Source: a virus
Length of the DNA: 37,719 nucleotides
Strand: one strand, 5' to 3'
IMG/VR virus record: IMGVR_UViG_3300017757_000040
Coordinates: 1-37,719 of that record
Under the pieces are notes generated by a model that saw nothing but the letters and a program-made list of their open reading frames with translations, was not told the DNA's origin and ran no database searches. Made by a program: the position numbers and the translations under genes. Positions 16,734 through 26,080 of the stretch are shown piece after piece (the first letter of the stretch is position 1; every line of letters begins with the position of its first letter).

Positions 16734-18424
16734 TGTTATTAGCACAAAGTTTATTAGCATCACAAAAATTCGAAGATCGCTATTACGAGTTCACGACAAC
16801 ATCTAACACTATAAACTATTTTCCGCAGGTAAGACCTTATGGCGGATCAGTAACTATTGACTGGGGCGACGGCAACATTGAAGTAGGTTTAGATTGTTCT
16901 ACTTCTGCTCCTGCTTATAAAGAGTACCAACACACTTACTCAGTGGCGGGAAGTTACACAGTAAGAATTTCAACTGAACGCAACGCCTCGTTCTCAATTT
17001 ATTGTGGCTCTAACACATATTTTGACACATCTACTCTTTCTGTAACTGGTTCAACAAAACAAAGAGGGCGCAGCTGGGACAATGCGTTTCTTGATATGAC
17101 TGAAACAGCAGTTAATGGAATGCCAAATGTCAATACAGAGCACGTCACAGACATGAGTTCCACATTTGAAGATGCAAATAACATTACTTCTCTACCTGCT
17201 TACGATACAAGAAACGTTACTGATTTCAGTTCTGTCTTCAAAGGTTGCGGTGCGCTTATTGATTTTCCCGCTATAGATACGAGCAGCGCAACTGATATGG
17301 CTGAAATGTTTCAAAACTGCGCGAGCCTTAATTCAAGCAGTCCGCCCACATATAACTGCTCAAACGTGACTACAGCAGCAAGTATGTTTGAAGACTGCGT
17401 TGACCTTACTCTTATACCTACGTTAACGAATTTGTCTCCTAGCAATACCAGAGGTTATGACTATTTTGCCAATGGCTGCACTAGCTTAACAACAGCACCA
17501 ACATTTGATTTAAGCAATGTGATTTCAGTAAGAGGAATGTTTGCAAACTGTACCAGCCTTGCATCGTTTCCTTTTACTTCATTGCCTTCTCATATCACAG
17601 ATATTACATCTCTGTGCCATGGGCTTACACAGTTCACAACATTTCCTTCCCTTGATATTTCAAACGCAACGAACGGATCGCAACTGTTTTCTTACCTGAC
17701 GCAAAATTTCACTGTACCAAACTGGGATTATTCCAATCTTACCAGTATAAGAAATTTTTTCTGGCATTCATCGGGATTGACAAATGCCAACATGCCAAGT
17801 GCGAGCACACTTAATATTAACTGGTCAAACATAAGCGACGCATCCAATTTTTTTGGTTACTCCGGCATAACGGCTTGCCCTAACTGGGATTTCTCAAGTC
17901 TTACTACTACGGATAGCATGTTTGAAGGATGCGCCTCTCTTACAACTTTACCGTCAACCTTAAATTTCTCAAACTCTACTAACGCTCAGGGCATGTTTGA
18001 CGACTGTATTTCTCTTGCTGCTATACCAGCTTTAGATTTTTCATCGGTAGTAGAAGGCCGTTCAATATTTCAAGGTTGCACTTCATTGGTTACATTTCCT
18101 TCAGGGATCACTTTTGATTCTTTAACAAGAACTTCCCAAATGTTTTATGGATGCAGCAGTTTAGCTAACTTCCCGGCGGGAGTGTTTGACACTACTGGCA
18201 ATTTTGGCCCAGGTGTCTACCACCTTTTTACCTTTCAAGGGTGTGCGCTTACTCCACAATCTATTGAAAACATTCTGGTGTCTTTGAACACGAACTCTGT
18301 CGCTATACCTAGGCTAGATCTTGGTGGCGGCACCAATGCTGGAATGTCAACGTGGAGCACAGCTGCTCTAGCTGCCTGGAATAGCCTAAGAAGTAACGGT
18401 ACTCAAACTTGGGAGAACCCTTGA
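16733..18424 (+). CDS. BspA-type leucine-rich-repeat adhesin with PKD-like domain
   Basis: I start at ATG 16733, coupled to the previous stop (TAATG), giving 563 residues. An upstream extension overlaps the fibre gene and reads like noise. Residues about 23-82 resemble a PKD fold (VTIDWGDGNIEVG, then YQHTYSVAGSYTVRIS). From about 136 to 506 there are a dozen or more units of the BspA/DUF285 type, with cores such as VTDMSSTFEDANNITSLPA and MFYGCSSLANFP. Such repeats occur on bacterial and protist surface proteins and bind host molecules. Within a phage fibre block the protein is best read as a receptor-binding adhesin. I see no signal peptide or anchor, as expected for a virion protein. Confidence 0.75.
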   Translation: MLLAQSLLASQKFEDRYYEFTTTSNTINYFPQVRPYGGSVTIDWGDGNIEVGLDCSTSAPAYKEYQHTYSVAGSYTVRISTERNASFSIYCGSNTYFDTSTLSVTGSTKQRGRSWDNAFLDMTETAVNGMPNVNTEHVTDMSSTFEDANNITSLPAYDTRNVTDFSSVFKGCGALIDFPAIDTSSATDMAEMFQNCASLNSSSPPTYNCSNVTTAASMFEDCVDLTLIPTLTNLSPSNTRGYDYFANGCTSLTTAPTFDLSNVISVRGMFANCTSLASFPFTSLPSHITDITSLCHGLTQFTTFPSLDISNATNGSQLFSYLTQNFTVPNWDYSNLTSIRNFFWHSSGLTNANMPSASTLNINWSNISDASNFFGYSGITACPNWDFSSLTTTDSMFEGCASLTTLPSTLNFSNSTNAQGMFDDCISLAAIPALDFSSVVEGRSIFQGCTSLVTFPSGITFDSLTRTSQMFYGCSSLANFPAGVFDTTGNFGPGVYHLFTFQGCALTPQSIENILVSLNTNSVAIPRLDLGGGTNAGMSTWSTAALAAWNSLRSNGTQTWENP

Positions 18425-18426
18425 TC

Positions 18427-18627
18427 ATGGATGTTTTAATTACTGGGGAGAAATGGGCTGTGGGTTACGGACATCCAACCCATGAAGACTTCTACGCCTA
18501 CGTCCCGGCAGGAACATGTTTTAGCGCAATAAGGCCAACCATCGAAACATTTGACAATGAGGCTGACGCTAGAGACAAGATACTAGAAATTGATCCTGAC
18601 TACCAATTTGATCCACCCATGGAATAA
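18427..18627 (+). CDS. Small protein of unknown function after the LRR adhesin
   Basis: 66 residues from ATG 18427, three bases after the previous gene ends; an upstream in-frame start at 18409 would overlap the adhesin. It is acidic, with several aromatic residues (GYGHPTHEDFYAYVPAG) and the C-terminal EIDPDYQFDPP. Similar small acidic proteins often follow fibre genes in cyanophages and may be fibre accessory factors or chaperones. No known domain is recognised. Confidence 0.55.
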   Translation: MDVLITGEKWAVGYGHPTHEDFYAYVPAGTCFSAIRPTIETFDNEADARDKILEIDPDYQFDPPME

Positions 18628-18845
18628 CAACGCGATGCAGTTGACGCTATGGAATAGTGTGCGAAAACCTGCGCTGATGAGCTAGATCACAGTTTCAGCG
18701 TTTGTGTTTTACGCTGCTGAATCAAACCGGCACTAATTGGAAAGTGCCCTAGGGCTAACGCGCCTGCTTTAATGTTGAAAAGCAACTGAATTATAAAAAT
18801 TAGCTATTATGAACAAAAGAGTTGTTGGATCGAGGATTGCAGTCT
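18628..18845. other. 218-base non-coding gap within the fibre block
   Basis: It contains TTGACG at about 18641 followed by GGAATAG, a CAGCG...CGCTG dyad near 18700 without a T-tract, the palindrome GCCCTAGGGC near 18750, and an A/T-rich run with TTATAAAAATTAG near 18790. A promoter for the next fibre operon is likely here. No single -35/-10 pair stands out and no gene is seen. Confidence 0.4.
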
Positions 18846-19184
18846 ATGTCCGTTTCTCCTGGTGAGTACAACATATCATTGCAACGCAGGGCAAGTTATT
18901 CACTCGGACTGCAATTCAAAGATGGCACGGGTGTAGCAATCGATCTTACCGGAGCTGTCGTTGCTGCCCAGGCATGGAACAAGGCAAGGGAGATCAAATA
19001 TGCAGATTTTTCAGTGGACTATACAGATCGCGTGAATGGGGAAGTAACTATCTTATTGGATGATACGCAGACCACTGCCTTCCCTGATAGCTTGAACTAC
19101 GACGTATTAGTAACAAGTTCAGCCGGATTAAAAGATTACTACCTTGAAGGTACAATCACAGTTTCACAGGGATACACAGCATGA
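18846..19184 (+). CDS. Fibre-associated beta-domain protein (BppU-N-like pattern)
   Basis: 112 residues from ATG 18846, with GAGGA about ten bases upstream; an in-frame TTG at 18822 has no ribosome site. The pattern (ISLQRRASYSLGLQFKDG, IDLTGAVVAAQAW, DYDVLVTSS-like strand, YLEGTITVSQ) is that of a small Ig-like domain often encoded before fibre genes in prophages and cyanophages, similar to the N-terminal domain of baseplate upper proteins. It may attach fibres to the tail tip. Its end overlaps the next start (ATGA). Confidence 0.55.
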   Translation: MSVSPGEYNISLQRRASYSLGLQFKDGTGVAIDLTGAVVAAQAWNKAREIKYADFSVDYTDRVNGEVTILLDDTQTTAFPDSLNYDVLVTSSAGLKDYYLEGTITVSQGYTA

Positions 19185-19444
19185 CAAAAGTCAATATTAC
19201 GACTCAATCGAATACAGTCACTGTAAAAGACGAGAGTGGCACAACCGTTGTCAAAACCCCAAATACAACCGTAGTTACGGCTTCAACAATTGGCCCTCAA
19301 GGAGCCACCGGAGGAGGAGGGTTTGAAATAGACACAAGCGGTAAAATTGACAAAAGCGTTGTTTATTTCAGTAGCGCTTCCGGCAAATTTATTGCTGACG
19401 ACACTTGGACTACAGACACTCTTGTACTTGGGGGCAATTTTTAA
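19181..19444 (+). CDS. Small fibre-linked protein with collagen-like GPQGATG segment
   Basis: 87 residues, ATG 19181, overlapping the previous stop by ATGA. The N-terminal 35 residues are Thr/Val-rich beta sequence, followed by IGPQGATGGGG, a short collagen-like turn typical of trimeric fibre joints, and a C-terminal strand block. It is probably a connector between the beta-domain protein and the long fibres that follow. Confidence 0.55.
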   Translation: MTKVNITTQSNTVTVKDESGTTVVKTPNTTVVTASTIGPQGATGGGGFEIDTSGKIDKSVVYFSSASGKFIADDTWTTDTLVLGGNF

Positions 19445-19447
19445 GCC

Positions 19448-20737
19448 ATGGCTAACACAATTCGCTTGAAGAAAAGAGCTGCTGGAGGCGTTTCAGGTGC
19501 CCCTTCCGCTCTCGCTCCCTCGGAACCGGCATTTTCTGAAGTTGATTCAATTCTCTACTATGGATTTGGCGATTCAGGTGGCACTGCAAGCTCGGTGATA
19601 GCCATCGGGGGCAGTGGAGCGTTTGCGACGCTTACAGGCAACCAAACAATTTCAGGCAATAAAAGTTTCACTGGAACAGTTGATCTTAGCGGTGCCACTC
19701 TTTCAGGCACCAACACCACATTCAGTAACAATCTGATTGTTTCGGGTGACCTTACAGTCAATGGCACAACCACAACTATTAACACAGAAACGGTTGATGT
19801 AAAAGATAAAAACATCACTCTGGGTGATGTAACTACGCCTAGCGATGCGACAGCTAATGGTGGTGGAATTACACTTCTGGGTGCAACAAACAAAACAATT
19901 AATTGGATCAACAGCACTGACTGTTGGACAAGTAGTGAAGATTTCGATCTTGTAGCGGGCAAAGCCTATAAGATCGATGACACAACAATTTTAAGCAGCA
20001 CAACGTTAGGCTCTAGTGTCACAGGGTCATCTCTTACGTCTGTCGGAACACTGACCAGTGGAACATGGTCGGCCAGCACTATTGCAACAAATAAAGGCGG
20101 TACTGGCCAAACGAGTTACACCAATGGCCAGCTATTGATTGGTAATACCACTGGGAACACGTTGTCAAAAGCAACGTTGACGGCTGGCTCGAACATTACG
20201 ATTACGAATAGCGCAGGCGGGATCACAATTGCTGCTGCTGCTGGTACTCCTACAGCTGGAGATGGAATCGCCGTAAATGGTTCTGAAGTTAGTGTTGACA
20301 GAAAAGCCGATGGTGGTCTCGTTTTTGAGTCAAACCAACTTGCCGTTGATCTTGGAGCGTCATCGATCACTGGAACGTTGGCTGTAGCGGACGGGGGAAC
20401 TGGAGCGACTACAGCTAGTGCTGCTAGAAGCGCATTGGGCGCTCAGGCATCTGACGCTCAATTAACTACATTGGCTGGCATGGCTCCAGGCACGGCCATA
20501 AATCTTGCCGCGTTAACAAGTACTGAAGCTGCGATTTTAGACGGTGCGACGGTTACAACCGCTGAGCTAAATAAGCTCGATGGCAGTACTTCTGCAACTG
20601 CTACGACATTGGCAAGTGCAGATCGTATGATTATCAATGACAGCGGTAGTATGGTTCAGGTTGCACTTAGTGACCTTGTTACATTTCTAGAGAATGGCTC
20701 CGTCTCTGGCTTTGTACTTGATGGAGGAACTTTCTGA
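19448..20737 (+). CDS. Tail fibre protein, cyanophage type
   Basis: A 429-residue Ser/Thr/Gly-rich protein. It begins MANTIRLKKRAAG, an N-terminus shared with the next fibre (MANTIRHKRGT) and recurrent in cyanophage fibres. The segments NQTISGNKSFTGTVDLSGA, VSGDLTVNGTTTTINTETV and VGTLTSGTWSAS are shaft repeats known from T4-like and other cyanophage fibres. The C-terminal part includes ILDGATVTTAELNKLDG. No peptidase or chaperone domain is seen at the end. Confidence 0.75.
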   Translation: MANTIRLKKRAAGGVSGAPSALAPSEPAFSEVDSILYYGFGDSGGTASSVIAIGGSGAFATLTGNQTISGNKSFTGTVDLSGATLSGTNTTFSNNLIVSGDLTVNGTTTTINTETVDVKDKNITLGDVTTPSDATANGGGITLLGATNKTINWINSTDCWTSSEDFDLVAGKAYKIDDTTILSSTTLGSSVTGSSLTSVGTLTSGTWSASTIATNKGGTGQTSYTNGQLLIGNTTGNTLSKATLTAGSNITITNSAGGITIAAAAGTPTAGDGIAVNGSEVSVDRKADGGLVFESNQLAVDLGASSITGTLAVADGGTGATTASAARSALGAQASDAQLTTLAGMAPGTAINLAALTSTEAAILDGATVTTAELNKLDGSTSATATTLASADRMIINDSGSMVQVALSDLVTFLENGSVSGFVLDGGTF

Positions 20738-20740
20738 TTT

Positions 20741-23431
20741 ATGGCTAACACAATTCGGCATAAAAGAGGCACTAGCAATCCTGCTGCTGGTGATTTTTCA
20801 GAAACAGCTGAACTGCTTGTTAATACAACAGACGGCGGAGTATTTACCAAAACAGACGGCGGATCTGTTGTCGAGATTGGGGCTGGCGGTGGAACAGTTA
20901 CCAGCGTTGCAAGTGGTACTGGTTTAACTGGTGGCCCAATCACAACAAGCGGAACATTATCACTTGCAGATACTGCTGTTACTGCTGGCAGTTATACGGT
21001 TGTTAGTTTAACTATTGATGCACAAGGAAGAGTTACGGCTGCAAGTAGTGGGACTGCTGGGGTTAGTGACACATCGTCTTCAAGTTCAAGTATCGGTCTT
21101 GGATCGGGTGCTCTTGATTCAGAAACAAATGGGGGTTGGAACACCGCCTTGGGTGTCGATGCACTGACTGATCTGACAAGTGGAAATGTAAACGTTGCGG
21201 TGGGATATTACGCACTTAAGAATCTTACAACTGGCGGAAACAACGTTGCGGTGGGATATGAAGCGCTCGGATTAAGTGTTACTGGAGTAAGCAACACCGC
21301 CCTCGGAAGAGAAGCGGGTAAAGTAGCAACAAACAATTTCAACACTTTTGTTGGTTACGGTGCAGGTAATACATTAACCACAGGATCTAATAACACGCTG
21401 ATAGGTAGAGATAGTGCGCCTAGCTCTATAACAGTATCTAACGAAATCACTTTAGGAAACACAAGTATTACCAAGTTTCGTGTTCCAGGCATTAATTTTA
21501 TTCTTAAAGATAATGGTTCAACACCATCAACAGGCCACGTCTTAACCGCTGACAGTAGCGGTGAGGGCTATTGGGATGACCCTAGTGGGCTGGTAGACAG
21601 TTCTAATGGATCAGTCAGCCTTGGTATTGGTGACAATGCGCTGAATTCAGAAACAACCGGAAACACAAACGTCGGTGTCGGGAATAACGCTTTAAAGGCT
21701 ATTACTACTGCTAGCGGATGCACTGGGGTTGGATACAACGTTCTTGATTCGAATATTTCTGGAGCTAACAATACTGGTTTTGGATATGGGGCTGGGGGTT
21801 CGCTCATAGGCCACAGCAATACAGTGATCGGCTCACATGCGGGCTCTTCGTTAGGTGACGGGGATAATAACATCATAATTGGATATGCAGCCCAAGCAAG
21901 TTCGTCTACAACAAACAAGGAAATCACGTTAGGTAGTACAACTATCGACAAGTTCCGCGTTCCGGGCATAAACTTTATTCTTAAAGACAATGGTTCGCTG
22001 CCATCTGCTGGTCAAGTTCTAACTGCTGACAGTAGTGGTGAAGGGTATTGGGATGATGCTGGTGGCGTGTCGGACACATCGGCAGGGTCTTCAAGCTTTG
22101 GCCTAGGACCAGGCTCATTCGATGCAGATAGTGCCAGCAATAGCAGCACGGCATTCGGTAAGGATGCCTTAAAAAGCACCACGACAGGGTGGAAAAACAC
22201 GGCGGTAGGCACAAGTGCGCTGCAAACCTATAACGGTTCAAACGTTCAAGGAAATAACACGGCGGTCGGGTATAGAGGTCTCTATGCGTTAACGACCGGA
22301 CAGCACAACACGGCAATTGGCGAAGCCACATTGCAATCAATGACCACTACCTCAGAGATGACAGCGGTCGGATCGAGGGCTGGGATGGGCGCGACTGGAA
22401 GTAAATGTACATTTGTCGGGCGGATGACAGGGAGTAGCTCAACAGGGAACAATAATATTTTTCTTGGCTATAACGCTCAACCAAGCACAGCGTCTGTGAG
22501 TAATGAGGTCACTATAGGTGACACAGTAATCTCAAAATTCCGTATTCCAGGCATTAATTTTATTCTGAAAGACAATAGTTCGCTACCATCTACTGGCCAA
22601 GTTCTAACTGCCGACAGTAGCGGGGAGGGTTATTGGGCTACCCTTTCTGGATTAACAGATAACTCGTATCACGCGACCAGCCTTGGCGTTGGTACGGATG
22701 CCCTTATATCAGAAACAGCAACTGGAAACAGTAATGCTGCTTTTGGTACAGAAGCAGGAAAAGCTATTAACACGGGGGATAGAAATTGTGCTTTTGGCTA
22801 TAGAAGCCTTTTAACCAACGTTGGAGGACTCGATAACACTGGCCTAGGTAATGATGCACTTGGGCTAGCAACAGGCGACGACAACACTGGCATTGGTTCT
22901 CAAGCTGGTGATCAAATCACATCAGGGTCTAACAATACTTGCATTGGTTACGATGCCCAGCCTAGTTCAGCAACTGTAAACAATGAGATCACGTTAGGCA
23001 ATACTATTGTCAACAAGTTCCGTATTCCAGGCATTAATTTTGTTCTTAAAGATAATAGTTCAACACCCTCAATAGGCCAAGTTTTAACTGCTGACAGTAG
23101 CGGAGAGGGTTATTGGGCTGATAAAGCTGTTGATACACCAATTGTTGCTTTAACTAGCAACTCGATAAGTGTTGATGAAGGCAATTACTTTACCAGGACC
23201 ATTACAAGTAATGCTAATTTTGCATTTAATAGCGCAGCTGCTGGTAGCGCTTTTAGTTTTACGTTGGAACTAACTCACACGGGTGGTGCGGTCACATGGC
23301 CAACCTCGGTAAAGTGGCCAAACGATACAGCGCCAACTCTGACTACAGGCAAAACTCATTTGTTTGTATTTGTCACTGACAACGGGGGGAGTAGGTATCG
23401 CGGCGCTGCATTAGTAGATTATACAAATTAA
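20741..23431 (+). CDS. Modular tail fibre with four repeated NTAVG-type modules
   Basis: 896 residues, three bases after the previous gene. After the shared MANTIRHKRG start and an about 80-residue linker, four modules of about 160-195 residues follow. Each opens with an SLGxGxxAL motif, continues with hepta/octapeptides of the type NTAVGYxAL, and closes with EITLGNTxIxKFRxPGINF-like sequence and LTADSSGEGYW. The NTAVG units resemble YadA-head-type left-handed beta-rolls, so the protein is probably a trimeric string of beads. The C-terminal about 90 residues share VTWPTSVKWPND with the fibre at 15162. Repeat structure suggests recombination-driven length change. Confidence 0.8.
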   Translation: MANTIRHKRGTSNPAAGDFSETAELLVNTTDGGVFTKTDGGSVVEIGAGGGTVTSVASGTGLTGGPITTSGTLSLADTAVTAGSYTVVSLTIDAQGRVTAASSGTAGVSDTSSSSSSIGLGSGALDSETNGGWNTALGVDALTDLTSGNVNVAVGYYALKNLTTGGNNVAVGYEALGLSVTGVSNTALGREAGKVATNNFNTFVGYGAGNTLTTGSNNTLIGRDSAPSSITVSNEITLGNTSITKFRVPGINFILKDNGSTPSTGHVLTADSSGEGYWDDPSGLVDSSNGSVSLGIGDNALNSETTGNTNVGVGNNALKAITTASGCTGVGYNVLDSNISGANNTGFGYGAGGSLIGHSNTVIGSHAGSSLGDGDNNIIIGYAAQASSSTTNKEITLGSTTIDKFRVPGINFILKDNGSLPSAGQVLTADSSGEGYWDDAGGVSDTSAGSSSFGLGPGSFDADSASNSSTAFGKDALKSTTTGWKNTAVGTSALQTYNGSNVQGNNTAVGYRGLYALTTGQHNTAIGEATLQSMTTTSEMTAVGSRAGMGATGSKCTFVGRMTGSSSTGNNNIFLGYNAQPSTASVSNEVTIGDTVISKFRIPGINFILKDNSSLPSTGQVLTADSSGEGYWATLSGLTDNSYHATSLGVGTDALISETATGNSNAAFGTEAGKAINTGDRNCAFGYRSLLTNVGGLDNTGLGNDALGLATGDDNTGIGSQAGDQITSGSNNTCIGYDAQPSSATVNNEITLGNTIVNKFRIPGINFVLKDNSSTPSIGQVLTADSSGEGYWADKAVDTPIVALTSNSISVDEGNYFTRTITSNANFAFNSAAAGSAFSFTLELTHTGGAVTWPTSVKWPNDTAPTLTTGKTHLFVFVTDNGGSRYRGAALVDYTN
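21425..23120 (+). repeat. Four module-closing repeats inside the fibre gene
   Basis: DNA copies of the closing segment, recognisable by GGCATTAATTTTATTCT or near variants, start near 21488, 21966, 22551 and 23031. Spacings are about 480, 585 and 480 bases. The closing segments are much better conserved than the module interiors, as if homogenised by gene conversion while receptor-facing parts diverge. Confidence 0.75.
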
Positions 23432-23435
23432 AGCA

Positions 23436-25034
23436 ATGGATTTACTGTCTAGAATGTTTGCAGCTACAGCCTCCGGCAAAGGCGAGCTTGAAACTACTGT
23501 TGAATTTGTCTCATCAACCAACAAACAAATTCTAAGTGGAGAGACCAACACTACGATAACACTAAGTAACATTCAAGCTGATGATGTTGTCTTTTTTGCA
23601 ATCGCAGCTGAAGGTTATATTATTAATTCCGTGAAAGGCAGCGGTAGCACTTTAAGTTCTACGGACTGGACACAAATCATGGAGAATACGATTATTAACA
23701 ACCCAACTTTAGGCTTATGGCAGACGGTTGCAACAGGAACTTCCGTGGCAGTGGATACAGATTACACGCCTAATAGTGACAGGAATTCGTATGTAATGTG
23801 TTTATTTGCATTTCGGGGACTTAATACGTCGAGTCCAACCTTGGCTATTGGAAAAGAGCGCGGAAGCTCTAGTTCTTTAGCTCTTACGGATTTCACGGGA
23901 GTAGGTTACGACACTTACCTTTTAGGAATAGGCGTCCTTGATGATGATATTAACGTGACATTTACGATGCCCTCTGGCTACACTGAGATATTTCAAGGAG
24001 AGTCAAGCGGTGATAATGGAGACAACGCAACTATGGCTATTGCATATGGGGCTTCATATGCAAATTACGCCAGCTCTGGAAAAGCTTTCAGCGCAAGCTC
24101 ATCTGACTCATATAACTCCCTACACGTCTTGCTTGTGCCTTCCGGGAAAGACGGCACGCCACCAGTAGTTACAGGAGCCCAGACAGTTACTCAAGCAGCT
24201 GGATCTACTTCAGTAGCGACTTATTCAGCAGACGAAACAGTTACTTGGAGTCTTGAGGGAACTGACGCTAACTTGCTTAGCATCAGCTCAGCAGGAGTAG
24301 TGACTTACAACTCTGCCAGTACGCTTTCAGTAAATAATATTACAGTGGTTGCGACAAATAATGTTGGCTTAATTACGAGTTATCCTGTACAGATAAATAA
24401 TTACAGTAGCGGCGGAACAGCTGGAGGAGGAATCACGCTAGTAACCTCAGATTCTGGCTCGACGGCTGGAAACATTACACTTACACTAAGCGGATTGCAA
24501 TCTGGAGATCTTGTTTTCTTCAGCTATGCTGCTGATAGCCGCAGTCAGACCACACCTGCGGGTTATACAGAGATCGGTGCCAACAGTGGCTTCTCTCCAG
24601 TACACAAATTATATTATAAAGTTACTACCAGCACCGCCGAAAGTCTTAGCTTTAGTAGCGCAAGTGGCACTCAGCGCATGGCCGTAGGAATGTTTGCGTT
24701 TAGAGGCGTTGACAACACAAATCCTGTACTTGCAAAGGGATTGGATATTAGTTCTAGTGGAACGACTGCAAATATTCCAGATCATTTTATTCTTGCTGAT
24801 ACTGTTGAGCTTGTGATCGGAGCATTAGACGATGATTCAGGTGTAACGGCTACACAGCCTACTGGATATACTGTAATTATTGATCAGAATGTTGCTAGCT
24901 CTGGCAGCAGTGCTGCATATTTGAATATTTCATACAAAAATGTCAATGGAAACACAACAGAAACAGGCCGTCAGATTGTGTTTTCAAAGTCTGACTCATA
25001 TAAAGGCTACTCTTTGTCCCTTATGCCAGACTAA
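23436..25034 (+). CDS. Fibre/adhesin protein with a duplicated beta domain and Ig-like linker
   Basis: 532 residues from ATG 23436. Two related domains (about 28-238 and 331-532) share the order LSNIQADDVVFFAIAAEG / LSGLQSGDLVFFSYAAD, then GYTEI, then FAFRGxxxxxP, then xxGVLDDD-type and a final SDSYxxxxxxLxP. Between them (about 241-325) lies a cadherin/Ig-like linker with WSLEGTDANLLSISSAGVVT. The architecture suggests a surface-binding virion protein that arose by internal duplication. I do not know a named family for the duplicated domain, although similar sequences occur near cyanophage fibres. Confidence 0.65.
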   Translation: MDLLSRMFAATASGKGELETTVEFVSSTNKQILSGETNTTITLSNIQADDVVFFAIAAEGYIINSVKGSGSTLSSTDWTQIMENTIINNPTLGLWQTVATGTSVAVDTDYTPNSDRNSYVMCLFAFRGLNTSSPTLAIGKERGSSSSLALTDFTGVGYDTYLLGIGVLDDDINVTFTMPSGYTEIFQGESSGDNGDNATMAIAYGASYANYASSGKAFSASSSDSYNSLHVLLVPSGKDGTPPVVTGAQTVTQAAGSTSVATYSADETVTWSLEGTDANLLSISSAGVVTYNSASTLSVNNITVVATNNVGLITSYPVQINNYSSGGTAGGGITLVTSDSGSTAGNITLTLSGLQSGDLVFFSYAADSRSQTTPAGYTEIGANSGFSPVHKLYYKVTTSTAESLSFSSASGTQRMAVGMFAFRGVDNTNPVLAKGLDISSSGTTANIPDHFILADTVELVIGALDDDSGVTATQPTGYTVIIDQNVASSGSSAAYLNISYKNVNGNTTETGRQIVFSKSDSYKGYSLSLMPD

Positions 25035-25052
25035 CCCCTCTGCTTGATCATC

Positions 25053-25637
25053 ATGAAACTTGTTAAGTACATCCCTGAAACCGACGCTGAAGCTGAATTA
25101 ATTGAGTACCCTTACTCTCTTGCCCAGTTAAAGAAAGAAAACCCTAGAGTTAGTTTTCCGTCCATAATTACGCAGGAGGTGCTAACAAGCTTCAATTGTT
25201 TTATTATCAAAGAATCTAAACCTTCAGTCGTTTATGACGAGACTGCGTATGATCTAGTGTCTGGGGTGGGTTTGATAAATGACGAATGGACTGAGCAGTG
25301 GTCACTGCGTGAAGTAGATGAAGAAGAAAAAGCTGTCCGCATAGAATATAAATTACTAAAACTGGATTACAGGGGCTTCTGGAAAGCGTTTACGAGAACA
25401 TCGTCATACATGGCTCTAAGAGCCGCTGCATCAACTGATCTTACTGTCAACGTCCTGGCAACCGAACTAATCAGCGTGTTTGCTGACGCCAAGGCTGGAA
25501 ATTTGGACGCTGAGGCTATGCGAACCGGAATTGATGAAACGCTTTCTGTCCTTAAGTCTATTGACAAAAACCTTGCAGCTGATGCTGAAAAACTTCTAAC
25601 GTCTTACGGCATTACTTTTACTCATAAAGTTGAATAA
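25053..25637 (+). CDS. Putative tail fibre assembly protein or chaperone
   Basis: 194 residues from ATG 25053; an in-frame TTG at 25044 is less likely. The first half is a mixed alpha/beta domain with PYSLAQLKKENPRVSFP and the aromatic DEWTEQWSLREV, resembling fibre-assembly proteins that end fibre operons. The second half is helical and acidic and reads like a coiled-coil chaperone (LISVFADAKAGNLDAEAM). Position at the end of the fibre block supports this role. The following gap 25638-25789 holds A-rich sequence and no gene. Confidence 0.5.
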   Translation: MKLVKYIPETDAEAELIEYPYSLAQLKKENPRVSFPSIITQEVLTSFNCFIIKESKPSVVYDETAYDLVSGVGLINDEWTEQWSLREVDEEEKAVRIEYKLLKLDYRGFWKAFTRTSSYMALRAAASTDLTVNVLATELISVFADAKAGNLDAEAMRTGIDETLSVLKSIDKNLAADAEKLLTSYGITFTHKVE

Positions 25638-25789
25638 AAAAACTGACAGACTCCCGCACTTATGAAGACCGAGAAAAAAGTAAAAAGTTTTGGAACGGGT
25701 AAGCGGATTGCATGTTGTTGAAACGTGCTGTAACGATATTTGATGGCGAGCCAGATCCATTAAAATAAAAAAACAGAAGCGCTTGAATC

Positions 25790-26065
25790 GTGATTGAAAT
25801 CTACGCCGCGATCCTTGGCGCTTCTATCGGTATTGCGGGGATGAGTTTTTCTGGGTTCACTAGACGAACCAGTGAAAGCCGGGAAGCGGTTATTCGCCTC
25901 AGTGCCGGGCTTGAATCTATCGCGACCAAGCTGGAAGACTTACACCAAGACATGAAATCGGAAAAAGTTCAAGCCAATGCTGATCGCCGCGAAATCTACG
26001 AACGTCTTAACGATCACGGTAATCGTTTAGTAGCTCTCGAAAATGACAAAGCTAGAATTAATTGA
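25790..26065 (+). CDS. Single-pass membrane protein with coiled coil, possible holin or lysis accessory protein
   Basis: 91 residues from GTG 25790. Residues about 4-24 form one hydrophobic, Gly-rich transmembrane helix; residues 40-88 form a charged coiled coil (LEDLHQDMKSEKVQANADRR). This layout fits small holin-like or lysis-accessory proteins, and the gene lies at the late end just before the endolysin locus. No holin family is certain. It could equally be a structural linker. Confidence 0.5.
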   Translation: MIEIYAAILGASIGIAGMSFSGFTRRTSESREAVIRLSAGLESIATKLEDLHQDMKSEKVQANADRREIYERLNDHGNRLVALENDKARIN

Positions 26066-26080
26066 GAGACAGAGATTCAA

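Noticed and set aside
25638-25789. Possible small gene in the gap before the membrane protein at 25790
   Set aside because: Only a 19-codon frame from ATG 25662 without a ribosome site was seen; the gap is A-rich and likely a leader or terminator remnant.
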